Below, one piece after another: positions 28,219-36,825 of a stretch of 64,000 bases of DNA. The number at the start of each line of letters is the position of its first letter. Position 1 is the first letter of the stretch. Origin of the DNA: an uncultured bacterium (GTDB taxonomy: Bacteria > DUMJ01); contig CALGNK010000006.1 of the NCBI GenBank assembly GCA_937958695.1, forward strand, positions 1 to 64,000, in the 5' to 3' direction. The translations under genes were made by a program, and so were the position numbers. The notes beneath the pieces were generated by a model. That model was given only the letters and a program-made list of their open reading frames with translations. It did no database searches and was not told where the DNA came from.

Positions 28219-28673
28219 TTGTATTCTTTTAAGGCTCTCTCTAACTCTCTTACCTTTTCTTTTTCTATAAGTAATCTCTTTTTATCTACCAGTTTCCTAC
28301 CCTTAGCTAGAGCTATCTCTAATTTAGCCCTCCCTTTTTTAAAGTATACCTTTAATGGGATTATAGAATATCCTCGCAATTGACTTCTACCTGCGAGGTA
28401 CTCTATCTCTTCTTTATGGAGGAGAAGCTTTCTTGTTCTATCTGGGTCTACATTATATCTACCACCTTCTTTATAAGGTGGTATATGCATATTTATTATC
28501 CAAGCTTCCCCATCTTTTATCTGTATATAACTATCCCTTAGATTACAACTTCCTCTTCTAAGACTCTTTACCTCCGTCCCAGATAACACTATTCCTGCTT
28601 CTAGTGTTTCCTCTATATCGTAATCGTGGTAAGCCTTTCTATTAACTGTTACTACTTTCTCTTCCTCTTTCAA
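28209..28673 (-). CDS. smpB: SsrA-binding protein SmpB
   Basis: SmpB binds tmRNA and carries it to stalled ribosomes for trans-translation. The 154-residue protein has VNRKAYHDYDIEETLEAGIVLSGTEVKSLR, LLLHKEEI, GYSIIPLKVYFKKGRAKLEIALAKGRK and a basic helical tail (KKRLLIEKEKVRELERAL). The final codons KGA-stop coincide with the tmRNA acceptor 5' strand. It follows rpmE by 9 bases. Confidence 0.97.
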   Translation of the reverse strand: MKEEEKVVTVNRKAYHDYDIEETLEAGIVLSGTEVKSLRRGSCNLRDSYIQIKDGEAWIINMHIPPYKEGGRYNVDPDRTRKLLLHKEEIEYLAGRSQLRGYSIIPLKVYFKKGRAKLEIALAKGRKLVDKKRLLIEKEKVRELERALKEYKGA

Positions 28674-28682
28674 AACTATTCT

Positions 28683-28889
28683 TTACTCTCCTAAATTAAA
28701 CTTTCTTCTAAACTTTTCTACTCTTCCTTCAGTGTCTACAATCTTCTGCTGACCTGTAAAGAATGGATGGCATTTAGAGCACGATTCTACTCTAAGTTCC
28801 TTCTTCGTAGAGCCCGTTGTAAATGTATTACCACAAGCACATATAACTATAGCATCTCTATAATATGTAGGGTGTATATCTTTCTTCAT
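28683..28889 (-). CDS. rpmE: 50S ribosomal protein L31 (zinc-binding form)
   Basis: A 68-residue L31 beginning [10 protein letters not shown]. Zinc ligands lie in ICACGNTF and [11 protein letters not shown], so it is the C+ form. AGGAGGAAG lies upstream of the ATG. An extended -10 promoter at 28932-28940 suggests an independent transcript starting here and running into smpB and ssrA. Confidence 0.97.
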   Translation of the reverse strand: MKKDIHPTYYRDAIVICACGNTFTTGSTKKELRVESCSKCHPFFTGQQKIVDTEGRVEKFRRKFNLGE

Positions 28890-28931
28890 TCTATCTTCTT
28901 CCTCCTTGGCACTAATTCCTTTCTAATTAAT

Positions 28932-28940
28932 ATTATATCA
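28932..28940 (-). promoter_or_regulatory. Extended -10 promoter of rpmE-smpB-ssrA
   Basis: On the minus strand TGA-TATAAT (28940-28932) is an extended -10 element in the alr-rpmE gap. The -35 region is weak. The leader before rpmE would be about 36 bases. Confidence 0.5.
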
Positions 28941-28970
28941 TAGATTTCAATGGATTTAGCGCTTTTATTA

Positions 28971-30071
28971 CTACTTAATGTATATCCTTTTTATTCTTCC
29001 TTTTAATTTCGTAATTATGCTGTACGGAATCTCTCCACATTTCTTTGCTATCTCATTAGCTGAAATTCTTTTCTCTCCTTGGTTTCCTATTATAACAACT
29101 TCATCTTCTAACCTTGCTTCAGGTATGTTAGTTAAGTCGATTATCGTATAATCCATACAAATACGTCCTAGAATAGGAGCTTTTTTCTCCCTCACTAAGA
29201 CGTATCCTTTATTTGACAGCTGAAAGGGAATCCCATCCCCGTATCCTATAGGGATTATGCCTACCCTCATGGGTTTTTCTGAGATGAAGGTTCTATCATA
29301 TCCTACTGACCAATTATTTGGAATTTCTCTGATTGAGAGTATCTTTGACTTTAAACTCATAACTGGGAGCAGTTCTATTGGGGTATCTATTTCTATAGGG
29401 TTAATTCCGTACATAGCAATTCCTACTCTTACCATATCCATAGTAGTGTAAGGATGGAATAGTACTGCTGGACTATTGGCTATATGTCTAACGGAGAAAA
29501 AGACCTTTTCCCTTTCTAAGGTGGATATTAACTCTAAGAATCTTCTGAATTGTAAGTCTACATATTCTTTATCAGTTCCTGCGGTACTAAAGTGACTAAA
29601 TATACCTTCTAGTTTTAAATTACTTAGTGTTAATATCTCATCTATAACCCTTAATAGTTCTTCGGGTAAGAAACCAAATCTTCCCATTCCTGTATCAACT
29701 TTTATATGTATAGGTATCTCTTTATCTTCTTTTTCTCCAAATCTAGAGATTAATCTTGCAATCTCTAGATTTGATATAGATGGAGTTATCTCGTAGTTTA
29801 TAATTTCCTCTATATCTTTAGGAAATATGTCGCCCATTATAAGGATAGGTTTTCTTATATTAAGTTCTCTTAGAATAATCCCTTCTTCCACATTAGCTAC
29901 ACCAAATCCGTCTACGTTGTCAAGGTGTACCGCTATCTCTTTGAGTCCATGCCCATAGGCATCTGCTTTTACAACAGCCATAAACTTTACATAGGGACCT
30001 ATATACCCCTTTAATACCTCTATATTATGTTTTAGGTTATTAATATTAATCTCAATAATGTTCGCATTCAT
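28971..30071 (-). CDS. alr: Alanine racemase
   Basis: Alr makes D-alanine for peptidoglycan using PLP. In the 366-residue protein K35 in AVVKADAYGHG is the PLP lysine; the catalytic Tyr is in GYDRTFIS, and IGYGDG and RICMDYTIIDLT are conserved. No Shine-Dalgarno site precedes the ATG. A TTTACT-17-TATACT promoter ends 7 bases before the ATG, so the mRNA is probably leaderless. Confidence 0.95.
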   Translation of the reverse strand: MNANIIEININNLKHNIEVLKGYIGPYVKFMAVVKADAYGHGLKEIAVHLDNVDGFGVANVEEGIILRELNIRKPILIMGDIFPKDIEEIINYEITPSISNLEIARLISRFGEKEDKEIPIHIKVDTGMGRFGFLPEELLRVIDEILTLSNLKLEGIFSHFSTAGTDKEYVDLQFRRFLELISTLEREKVFFSVRHIANSPAVLFHPYTTMDMVRVGIAMYGINPIEIDTPIELLPVMSLKSKILSIREIPNNWSVGYDRTFISEKPMRVGIIPIGYGDGIPFQLSNKGYVLVREKKAPILGRICMDYTIIDLTNIPEARLEDEVVIIGNQGEKRISANEIAKKCGEIPYSIITKLKGRIKRIYIK

Positions 30072-30078
30072 AACAAAT

Positions 30079-30107
30079 AGTATATTACACCTAGCTCTTC
30101 AAGTAAA
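30079..30107 (-). promoter_or_regulatory. alr promoter giving a leaderless mRNA
   Basis: On the minus strand TTTACT (30107-30102), 17 bases, TATACT (30084-30079). Seven bases separate the -10 box from the alr ATG, so the transcript would start at or next to the A of the ATG. Confidence 0.55.
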
Positions 30108-30114
30108 CTATTAT

Positions 30115-30975
30115 TTAAAACCTTGATACAATCCTTTTTAACTCTAGCGCCTTTTTATAAACCTGATTCTTCGGCAGATTGAAATCTCTAGATACTCTTT
30201 CTATAGCTTTTTTTAAAGTAATATTTTCTTTAACTATGAAATTTATTAGTAATGCTTCTATGCTTGTTTCGAGTCTATCTTCTTGGGGAGTTTCCTCTTT
30301 GTTATATACTATTACTGTATATTCTCCTACATTAGTCTTTGTGTCATTTTTTAAGTTTTCCAGCACAACTTTTATATCTCCTACATAGGATCTTTCAAAG
30401 ACTTTGGTAAGTTCACAAAAGAAACATACAGTAGCATTGGGCAATTCTTTAGCTATAAGTTCAGCAAGGGATATTATTCTCTTTGGTGATTCATATAATA
30501 CTACTGTCTCTATCCCTTTTACTTTTATATCTCTTATTACCTTTTCTCTTTCTGATTCTTTCTTAGGTAAAAATCCTAAAAATAGAAAATGATTTATAGG
30601 TATTCCAGATACAGATAGAGCTGTCATAACAGCTGATGGACCAGGTATTGGAACAACCTCTATTCCTCTTTCTCTTGCATCTTTTACAATTCTGTATCCA
30701 GGGTCTGATATGCATGGCGTTCCAGCGTTAGATACTAAAGCTATATCCATTCCTTTCTCAGTGATATAGTTTATGAGTAACTTGGACCTTTCTTCCTCAT
30801 TATATTTATGATAAGAGATCAATTTGGTTTTTATATTATAATGTTTTAAAAGTATCGATGTATGTCTAGTGTCCTCAGCAGCTATCAAGTCACAGTTACT
30901 TAGGACCTCTACAGCCCTATAGGTAATATCTTTTAGATTACCTATAGGTGTAGCTACTACATAGAGTTTCCCCAT
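30115..30975 (-). CDS. rsmI: 16S rRNA (cytidine1402-2'-O)-methyltransferase
   Basis: RsmI methylates the ribose of C1402 in the ribosomal decoding centre. The 286-residue protein has the tetrapyrrole-methylase fold: LYVVATPIGNLKDITYRAVEVL, AAEDTRHTSILL, VSNAGTPCISDPGY, PGPSAVMTALSVSGIP and the RsmI-specific YESPKRI. A C-terminal helical domain follows. It begins 2 bases after the stop of an RmtB-like methyltransferase gene, whose family targets G1405, close to C1402. Confidence 0.95.
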   Translation of the reverse strand: MGKLYVVATPIGNLKDITYRAVEVLSNCDLIAAEDTRHTSILLKHYNIKTKLISYHKYNEEERSKLLINYITEKGMDIALVSNAGTPCISDPGYRIVKDARERGIEVVPIPGPSAVMTALSVSGIPINHFLFLGFLPKKESEREKVIRDIKVKGIETVVLYESPKRIISLAELIAKELPNATVCFFCELTKVFERSYVGDIKVVLENLKNDTKTNVGEYTVIVYNKEETPQEDRLETSIEALLINFIVKENITLKKAIERVSRDFNLPKNQVYKKALELKRIVSRF

Positions 30976-30977
30976 TT

Positions 30978-31769
30978 TTATCTCCTTTTTAATAGAATAT
31001 AAAACATTTCATTCCCTAAGATAAGCTTCTCTAAAATTTTATATCTCTCTTTAAAAACTGGCTCGAAGATTCTACTGTAGTTCTTTAACATACCTTTTTC
31101 CTTTCCACTAATACTCTTTAGAGGAAAGGAAACTATTATAAATTTACTATTAAGTCTACTTATTAATTTTAGAGAGAGGCCTCTTCTTATTCGCTCAGCT
31201 ATAGGAAGAAATTTGAGTATAAAACATATATCTGCCTGATCTTCAATATCTTCAAAAAGTATATCTTTTCTCTTGGCTAGCCTTGGATAACCCAAGATGT
31301 CTAAGAACTCATTTATAACCTCTATCAATTTAGAGTCTATATCATAGGCATAGTATAATATAGCTCCTTGTATATTCATAAATGGTATAGAGAAAGGATT
31401 AAGTCCGCAGGCTAAATCTAGTATAGAATTTGGTTTTTCAGTAACTTTGAATATCTCTCTATAGATATCTTCATATACATCTAACCTTTCTCTAGTAGAG
31501 TGGTGTAGTTGTAGAATTTTATTTGCTGTCTCTTTTATATTTCCTTCTCCGCTTTTTAACATTAAAAGTAATTTTTGGGCCCCTTCAATATCCCGTCTGT
31601 TTAAAAATGCCCCATAGATCTGGTGGAGTTTGTTTTTGACCGCCTTTACCAAGATCTTCTCGTTTTTATATTTTGGCAATTCTATATTAATTATCTCTAG
31701 GATTGTTTTTTCATTTATATCTTTATATTTGCTAGAAGACCTTATCTTTTCTAAAATCTCTTCTATCAC
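30978..31769 (-). CDS. 16S rRNA m7G1405-type methyltransferase homologue (ArmA/RmtB/FmrO family)
   Basis: A 263-residue class I methyltransferase. It matches the Arm/Rmt family along its length: an all-helical N-domain (1-85), LHHSTRERL (88-96; RmtB has LHASTKERL), SAM motif DLACGLNP (118-125, as in RmtB/ArmA), FILKFLPIAER (183-193; RmtB FKLLPLLER), VSFPLKSISGKEKGM (213-227; RmtB VSFPTRSLGGRGKGM) and a final GNEMFYILLK. These comparisons are from memory. Known members methylate N7 of G1405 and give high aminoglycoside resistance. Here the gene lies between tgt and rsmI with 1- and 2-base junctions and native codon use, so a housekeeping or intrinsic-resistance role is plausible. The target base is not proven. 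Confidence 0.85.
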   Translation of the reverse strand: MIEEILEKIRSSSKYKDINEKTILEIINIELPKYKNEKILVKAVKNKLHQIYGAFLNRRDIEGAQKLLLMLKSGEGNIKETANKILQLHHSTRERLDVYEDIYREIFKVTEKPNSILDLACGLNPFSIPFMNIQGAILYYAYDIDSKLIEVINEFLDILGYPRLAKRKDILFEDIEDQADICFILKFLPIAERIRRGLSLKLISRLNSKFIIVSFPLKSISGKEKGMLKNYSRIFEPVFKERYKILEKLILGNEMFYILLKRR

Positions 31770-32842
31770 TATTCCTTCTCTTTTATAAGTCTTATAATCT
31801 CATTGTAAAAATACAAGTTATGAATAGTGGCTAGTCTAAATGCTAAGCAATCTTCTAGTTCAAAAAGATGATGTATATAAGCTCTAGAAAAATTTCTACA
31901 GGTGTAACAGTTACAGTATTCAGATATAGGTTTTTCGTCTCTGGTATATTTTTCTTCCTTTATAAATATATTCGTATAGAAGTTCCTCTCTTTTAGATCT
32001 ACTTCTGGATTGAATACATATAACTTACCATGTCTAGCCTCTCTTGTTGGCACAACACAGTCAAAGAGGTCATAGCCAAGTTCTGCACATATAACAATGT
32101 TTTCTGGCTTTCCTATACCCATTGCATATTTAGGAAGGTTATCGGGCATCAGTTTAGCTGTGTACTCTAAGATGTCTATTAAAAGATTCCCCTTCTTATC
32201 CAAGGGCCAGCCTCCAAATCCATATCCATCAAATCCTATCTCTATAAGCGAATCAGCACATCTCTTCCTTAACTCTTTATCTTTTCCACCTTGTATTATT
32301 CCAAAGATAAGGGGATGTTGATCTTTAGGATGCTGGTCTAAAAGTCTATTATACTCATATTTACACCTTTGAGCCCACCTAATAGTGCTATCTACGGATA
32401 ACTTATTAATCTCAGGTGAGTCATCTGGGTGAGTACAATAGTCTAAGCACATAATTATATCAGAGCCACATATGTATTGAGCTTGGATACATTTCTCCGG
32501 TGTAAGTTCTATCTTTTCCTTAGAAGATGGTCTAAAGATTATACCTTCGTCTGTTATTGTTCCATATTTTGTGTTCTCTCTTAGCATAGAAAATACTTGA
32601 AATCCTCCAGAATCGGTAAGAATAATACCATCCCAGTTTATAAATCTATGTAGACCTCCTAAATCCTTAATTACGCTAATCCCTGGATTCCTCATAAGGT
32701 GTAGTATATTTGTTACTACACCTTGGGTGTTAACATTGTGAAGGTCTTCTTTATCTAGGGAACGGACAACTCCATTTGTACTATCGGGGAAAAATGCCGG
32801 TAATTTTATATGCCCACTTGGTAGATTTAAACTCTTTGCCAT
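31769..32842 (-). CDS. tgt: tRNA-guanine transglycosylase family protein, divergent
   Basis: A 357-residue TGT-fold protein. It has ILTDSGGFQVFS, FGIIQGG, the nucleophile Asp in FDCVVPTREARHG, and a zinc site CNCYTCRNFSRAYIHHL. Bacterial TGT exchanges guanine for preQ1 at the wobble base of four tRNAs. Two features differ: the substrate loop is GFGGWPLDKKGN instead of GG(L)(A/S)VGE, losing the Glu that contacts preQ1, and the N-terminus is short. Substrate specificity may therefore differ. No queuosine synthesis genes are in the window. The ATG follows AGAGG; it leads the operon with the RmtB-like gene and rsmI. Confidence 0.85.
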   Translation of the reverse strand: MAKSLNLPSGHIKLPAFFPDSTNGVVRSLDKEDLHNVNTQGVVTNILHLMRNPGISVIKDLGGLHRFINWDGIILTDSGGFQVFSMLRENTKYGTITDEGIIFRPSSKEKIELTPEKCIQAQYICGSDIIMCLDYCTHPDDSPEINKLSVDSTIRWAQRCKYEYNRLLDQHPKDQHPLIFGIIQGGKDKELRKRCADSLIEIGFDGYGFGGWPLDKKGNLLIDILEYTAKLMPDNLPKYAMGIGKPENIVICAELGYDLFDCVVPTREARHGKLYVFNPEVDLKERNFYTNIFIKEEKYTRDEKPISEYCNCYTCRNFSRAYIHHLFELEDCLAFRLATIHNLYFYNEIIRLIKEKE

Positions 32843-32868
32843 GGATGCCTCTTAATGTTTCTAGGTTT

Positions 32869-32877
32869 ATTATAACA
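32869..32877 (-). promoter_or_regulatory. Extended -10 promoter of tgt-rmt-rsmI
   Basis: On the minus strand TGT-TATAAT (32877-32869) is an extended -10 element. The transcript would start near 32862, about 20 bases before the tgt ATG. A clear -35 box is not visible. Confidence 0.5.
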
Positions 32878-32968
32878 TAAACTTTATATATTGCCCATAA
32901 TGATATAGGTTTGTTTGTATAGTATAATGATTACCGTTAAAGTAAAAAAATAATATATTAGATAGGAG

Positions 32969-33340
32969 GTGGAACTGAAGATTTCTGATAGGGTAGAGTT
33001 TACCGAGTATGCGAAAAAAGACCTTCAGGAATTAAAAGGACTTATCTTGGAAAACTTGAATGAGTCCTTTGATATGGTTAGGGAGAGCGATATATCTAAC
33101 CTTGATAGCGTATATTCTAGAGAGGAGAAAATAGATCTAAAAGTTAAAGAGTCTAAAGATAGCCATTTAGAAAGAATGAAACAGGGTATTTGTCTTCCAA
33201 TGGCAGGGGTAATATATACAGATATATTAACAGATTTAGAGAGGATTAGTGATCACTGTATGAATATAGCTCAAGAATTTCACGAGATCAACCTAGTAAA
33301 GAAAAATAGGAAAATAGATAGACTCTTGCCAAGTATCTAA
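32969..33340 (+). CDS. Stand-alone PhoU-like helical domain protein
   Basis: Up to 123 residues resembling the PhoU-like C-terminal domain of Na/phosphate symporters: a charged helix with REEKIDLKVKESKDSHLERMKQGI, then TDILTDLERISDHCMNIAQEF, where DLERI.DH..NIA is the PhoU metal-binding motif. No transporter domain precedes it: an in-frame stop lies at 32963. The start is uncertain: GTG at 32969 falls inside the AGGAGGTG ribosome site, and the sequence after it offers only CTG (32975) or ATT (32981) at a suitable distance. A TATAAT lies at 32923-32928. The role may be phosphate or polyphosphate signalling. Confidence 0.7.
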   Translation: MELKISDRVEFTEYAKKDLQELKGLILENLNESFDMVRESDISNLDSVYSREEKIDLKVKESKDSHLERMKQGICLPMAGVIYTDILTDLERISDHCMNIAQEFHEINLVKKNRKIDRLLPSI

Positions 33341-33354
33341 CTATATGATATACT
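33326..33354 (+). promoter_or_regulatory. rpsB operon promoter
   Basis: TTGCCA (33326-33331), 17 bases and TATACT (33349-33354). The -35 box overlaps the end of the PhoU-like gene. Transcription would begin near 33361, giving a leader of about 78 bases. Confidence 0.65.
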
Positions 33355-33360
33355 TTCACA

Positions 33361-33438
33361 AGAATTAGCATGTCTCACGTCTCTAAGTCCACTTTGTGTG
33401 GCAGTGAGGCAGAAGTTTAACTTAGAGGAGGAGAATGT
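33361..33438 (+). promoter_or_regulatory. Structured rpsB leader, likely ribosomal protein S2 autoregulatory element
   Basis: GTCTCAC (33372-33378) pairs with GTGAGGC (33404-33410), and CCAC (33389-33392) with GTGG (33398-33401). The internal loop CTCTAAGT (33381-33388) is fully complementary to ACTTAGAG (33420-33427), which abuts the GGAGGAG ribosome site. Together they would form a pseudoknot that masks initiation. Binding by S2 is inferred from precedent in other bacteria. Confidence 0.55.
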
Positions 33439-34233
33439 ATGGCAATAGTAACTATTAAGCAACTTTTAGAAGCAGGTGTCCATTTTGGACATCAGACTAA
33501 ACGTTGGAATCCCAAGATGAAACCGTATATCTTTGCTGAGCGTAATGGGATTCACATAATAGACCTTCAAAAAACTGTAGTTTGTATGGAGAAGGCTTAT
33601 GATGTGGTAAGGGATGTCTCTGGTAATGGGGGAAAGGTTCTCTTTGTTGGTACTAAAAAGCAGGCCTATGAGGTTGTAAAGACTGAAGCTGAGAGATGCG
33701 GAATGCCTTATGTGAACCAGAGATGGCTAGGAGGTCTCTTAACCAATTTCCAAACGATTAGGAGAAGTGTAGAGAAGCTAAAGAGACTGAGAGAGGAGCG
33801 GGATAGTGGTTTATGGGAATCCTATACAAAGAGGGAGAGAAAACACTTAGAGATCGAACTTAATAGACTTGAGAAGTATATAGGTGGTATAGAGAACCTC
33901 TCTAATTTGCCTGAGCTTCTTTTTATAGTGGATACCAAAAAAGAAGAAAATGCGGTTAAGGAAGCTAGAAGACTTGGGATTCCTATTGTAGGTGTAGTTG
34001 ACACGAATGGTGATCCAGAGGTAATAGATTATCCAATCCCTGGAAACGATGATGCTATTAGGGCTATAAGATTGTACTGTAGCAAGATAGCCGATGCGGT
34101 TCTTGAGGGTGTAGGTATGAGGAAGGAAGAGGTTGAAGAGGAAATGACAGAGATGCCAAGTATAGAAGAGATTTCTATAGAAGAAATCGAAGAAAAAGTT
34201 GCTAGTGAATACGAGGAGGAGACGTTAGATTGA
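33439..34233 (+). CDS. rpsB: 30S ribosomal protein S2
   Basis: A 264-residue S2 beginning with [29 protein letters not shown]. Further family segments are [46 protein letters not shown] and PGNDDA. An acidic tail of about 30 residues ([21 protein letters not shown]) follows. GGAGGAG precedes the ATG within a structured leader. It overlaps tsf by 4 bases. Confidence 0.97.
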   Translation: MAIVTIKQLLEAGVHFGHQTKRWNPKMKPYIFAERNGIHIIDLQKTVVCMEKAYDVVRDVSGNGGKVLFVGTKKQAYEVVKTEAERCGMPYVNQRWLGGLLTNFQTIRRSVEKLKRLREERDSGLWESYTKRERKHLEIELNRLEKYIGGIENLSNLPELLFIVDTKKEENAVKEARRLGIPIVGVVDTNGDPEVIDYPIPGNDDAIRAIRLYCSKIADAVLEGVGMRKEEVEEEMTEMPSIEEISIEEIEEKVASEYEEETLD

Positions 34234-34826
34234 GTATCAATATGGATTTAATAAAGGAACTTAGAGAAAAAACAGGGGCAGGGGTAATGGATTGTAAGAA
34301 GGCTCTTATTTCTGCTAATGGGGATTTAGATAAGGCTATTGAGATACTTAGAAAAGAAGGGATTGCGGTAGCAGAAAAGAAGGGCGCTAGGATTGCTAAA
34401 GAGGGAAGGATAGAGAGTTATATACATCCAGGAAGTAAAATCGGTGTTCTTGTTGAAATTAATTGTGAAACAGATTTTGTTGCTAGGACAGATGAATTTA
34501 AGAATTTAGCTAAAGAGATAGCTATGCAGATAGCAGCAAGTAGTCCTAGATATATATCTCCGAGTGATGTCCCTCAGGATGTTTTGGATAAGGAAAAAGA
34601 AATATATGCTACCCAAGCTAGAAATGAAGGTAAACCTGAAAGGGTTATAGATAGGATTGTTGAGGGAAGAATAGAGAAGTTCTATCAAGAAGTGTGTCTT
34701 TTAGAACAACCCTGGATTAGAGACCCAGAGAAGAGGATAAAAGACCTTATCAATGAGACTATAGCTAGGTTAGGTGAAAATATTGTAATTAGGAGATTTG
34801 TCAGGTTTGAGCTAGGGAAAGATTGA
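34230..34826 (+). CDS. tsf: Elongation factor Ts
   Basis: EF-Ts recycles EF-Tu-GDP. At 198 residues it is the short form found in several thermophiles, with the UBA-like N-domain ([20 protein letters not shown]) and a single core subdomain ([19 protein letters not shown]). A TTG start overlaps the rpsB stop and lies 8 bases after GAGGAGGAG. Confidence 0.95.
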   Translation: MSINMDLIKELREKTGAGVMDCKKALISANGDLDKAIEILRKEGIAVAEKKGARIAKEGRIESYIHPGSKIGVLVEINCETDFVARTDEFKNLAKEIAMQIAASSPRYISPSDVPQDVLDKEKEIYATQARNEGKPERVIDRIVEGRIEKFYQEVCLLEQPWIRDPEKRIKDLINETIARLGENIVIRRFVRFELGKD

Positions 34827-35542
34827 TGAGTGAAGAAATAAAGTATAAAAGAATCTTACTTAAATTGAGTGGTGAGGCTTTTAGAGAAGATTCTGAACCT
34901 ATAGGGTACTCTTCTTTAACAAGAATTGCTGAAGAGATTGAGTCTATATATAAGCTTGGAGTTCAGATAGCTATAGTAGTTGGTGGAGGTAATGTTATTA
35001 GAGGCATTACCTCCAGTTCACTTTCTATAGATAGGGCAACTGCAGATTATATGGGTATGTTAGCTACTGTTATAAATGCCTTAGCATTGCAAGCGCGTTT
35101 GGAGTCTATGGATATACCGACTAGGGTTCAGACTTCTATAGAGATGAGGCAGGTTGCTGAACCATACATACGTAGAAGAGCTATAAGGCATCTGGAGAAG
35201 GGAAGGGTGGTTATATTTGGGGGAGGCACAGGTAATCCATTCTTTAGCACAGATACCGCTGCTGCTTTAAGGGCTGCCGAAATTAGCGCAGAAATTATGA
35301 TAAAAGCTACTAAGGTAGATGGGATATATGACTCTGATCCAATTAGAAACCCTAGTGCAGTTAGATACCCAGAGATAAAATATATGGATATACTGAGTAA
35401 AGAGTTAAAGGTTATGGATGCCACAGCAGTATCTCTCTGTATGGAAAATAAGATTCCAATAATAGTATTTAATATATCAGAGAAAGGAAACCTTAGAAGG
35501 CTTATCTGTGGAGAAAAGATAGGAACTCTAGTAAAGGGGTGA
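34826..35542 (+). CDS. pyrH: Uridylate kinase
   Basis: PyrH phosphorylates UMP. The 238-residue amino-acid-kinase fold protein has [64 protein letters not shown] and [12 protein letters not shown] take the ATG at 34826, which overlaps the tsf stop by one base; the TTG one codon earlier is possible. Confidence 0.95.
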   Translation: MSEEIKYKRILLKLSGEAFREDSEPIGYSSLTRIAEEIESIYKLGVQIAIVVGGGNVIRGITSSSLSIDRATADYMGMLATVINALALQARLESMDIPTRVQTSIEMRQVAEPYIRRRAIRHLEKGRVVIFGGGTGNPFFSTDTAAALRAAEISAEIMIKATKVDGIYDSDPIRNPSAVRYPEIKYMDILSKELKVMDATAVSLCMENKIPIIVFNISEKGNLRRLICGEKIGTLVKG

Positions 35543-35548
35543 GAAGAT

Positions 35549-36109
35549 ATGGATGAAAAGGCATTCACCCGTAGTATAGAAGAAAAGATGAAGCAATCTA
35601 TAACCGTTTTTCAAAAAGAACTTGTTGGAATTAGGACAGGTAGAGCTAATCCAGCGCTAGTAGAAGAGTTAGTGGTTGATTACTATGGGACTGCTACACC
35701 ACTTTTTCAGCTGGCTAAGATAACTACTCCTGATTCTAGAACTATACTCATTCAGCCATGGGACAAACAGGCAATTCAGAGTATTGAAAAAGCTATATTA
35801 AAATCTAATCTTAGTTTGACACCTATAAATGATGGCACATCGATAAGACTTAATATCCCTTCCCCTACCGAGGAAAGAAGGAAAGAACTGGTAAAGTTAG
35901 TAAAGAAGAAGGGAGAAGATGCTAAGGTTATAGTAAGAAACATAAGAAGGACGGGAATAGAAGAATTAGAGAAGGAAAAAAAGAACGGAAAGATTTCAGA
36001 AGATTTAGAGAAGAGACTTAAAGATCAGTTGCAAAAGATTACAGATAAATATATAGAAGAGATTGATAAGATCTTGGCTGAGAAAGAGAAAGAGATTATG
36101 GAGGTATAA
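35549..36109 (+). CDS. frr: Ribosome recycling factor
   Basis: RRF splits post-termination ribosomes with EF-G. The 186-residue protein has the family segments KELVGIRTGRANPALVEELVVDYYG, LAKITTPDSRTILIQPWDK and IRLNIPSPTEERRKELVK. It sits in the classical rpsB-tsf-pyrH-frr order, 6 bases after pyrH. Confidence 0.97.
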   Translation: MDEKAFTRSIEEKMKQSITVFQKELVGIRTGRANPALVEELVVDYYGTATPLFQLAKITTPDSRTILIQPWDKQAIQSIEKAILKSNLSLTPINDGTSIRLNIPSPTEERRKELVKLVKKKGEDAKVIVRNIRRTGIEELEKEKKNGKISEDLEKRLKDQLQKITDKYIEEIDKILAEKEKEIMEV

Positions 36110-36111
36110 CT

Positions 36112-36819
36112 TTGGAATCAAATAACTTACCCATCCATATAGCTATCATTATGGATGGTAATGGACGTTGGGCTCAAGCTAGAGGGTTACCTAGGATCTA
36201 TGGACATCAAGAAGGGAAGCAAAATGTAAAAAGAATAGTTAAACATGCAGCTAACCTTGGCATAAAATATCTTAGTCTTTTTGCCTTCTCTACTGAAAAT
36301 TGGAAAAGGCCTAAAGAGGAAGTAGATGGATTGATGGAGATTCTAAGAGTCGGTCTTCAGGAGGAAAGGCCTGAGTTTATTAGGGAAGGAATAAGAGTTG
36401 TTTTTTTTGGCGATAGAACTAGACTACCCAGGGAAGTGCTTAAAGAAATGGAGTTGACAGAATCTTTAACCTCATCTAATTCTAGACTCCATTTAGCTTT
36501 TGCTATTAATTACAGTGGAAGGGACGATATACTAAGGGCAACAAAGAAGATATCTCAGAAAGTAGTAGAAGGTAAAGTTAAGGTAGATGATATAGATAAC
36601 GAGTTGATATCTCAAGAATTAGATACTAGAGATTTTCCAGACCCTGACCTTATAATAAGAACTAGTGGAGAATTGAGGATAAGTAATTTTTATCTATGGC
36701 AATCTGCCTATAGTGAATTTTACTTTACTCCAGTTTTATGGCCTGATTTTGACGAAAAAGAGCTTGAATCTGCTATAGAGGCCTACCAAAGTAGAAAGAG
36801 ACGATTTGGAGGCATCTAA
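36112..36819 (+). CDS. uppS: Isoprenyl (undecaprenyl) diphosphate synthase
   Basis: UppS extends farnesyl diphosphate to the C55 carrier for cell-wall synthesis. The 235-residue protein has IAIIMDGNGRWAQARG with the catalytic Asp, GHQEGKQNVKRIV, LSLFAFSTENWKRP, FAINYSGRDDI and DPDLIIRTSGELRISNFYLWQSAYSE. A TTG start follows GGAGGT. Confidence 0.95.
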   Translation: MESNNLPIHIAIIMDGNGRWAQARGLPRIYGHQEGKQNVKRIVKHAANLGIKYLSLFAFSTENWKRPKEEVDGLMEILRVGLQEERPEFIREGIRVVFFGDRTRLPREVLKEMELTESLTSSNSRLHLAFAINYSGRDDILRATKKISQKVVEGKVKVDDIDNELISQELDTRDFPDPDLIIRTSGELRISNFYLWQSAYSEFYFTPVLWPDFDEKELESAIEAYQSRKRRFGGI

Positions 36820-36825
36820 ATATTA

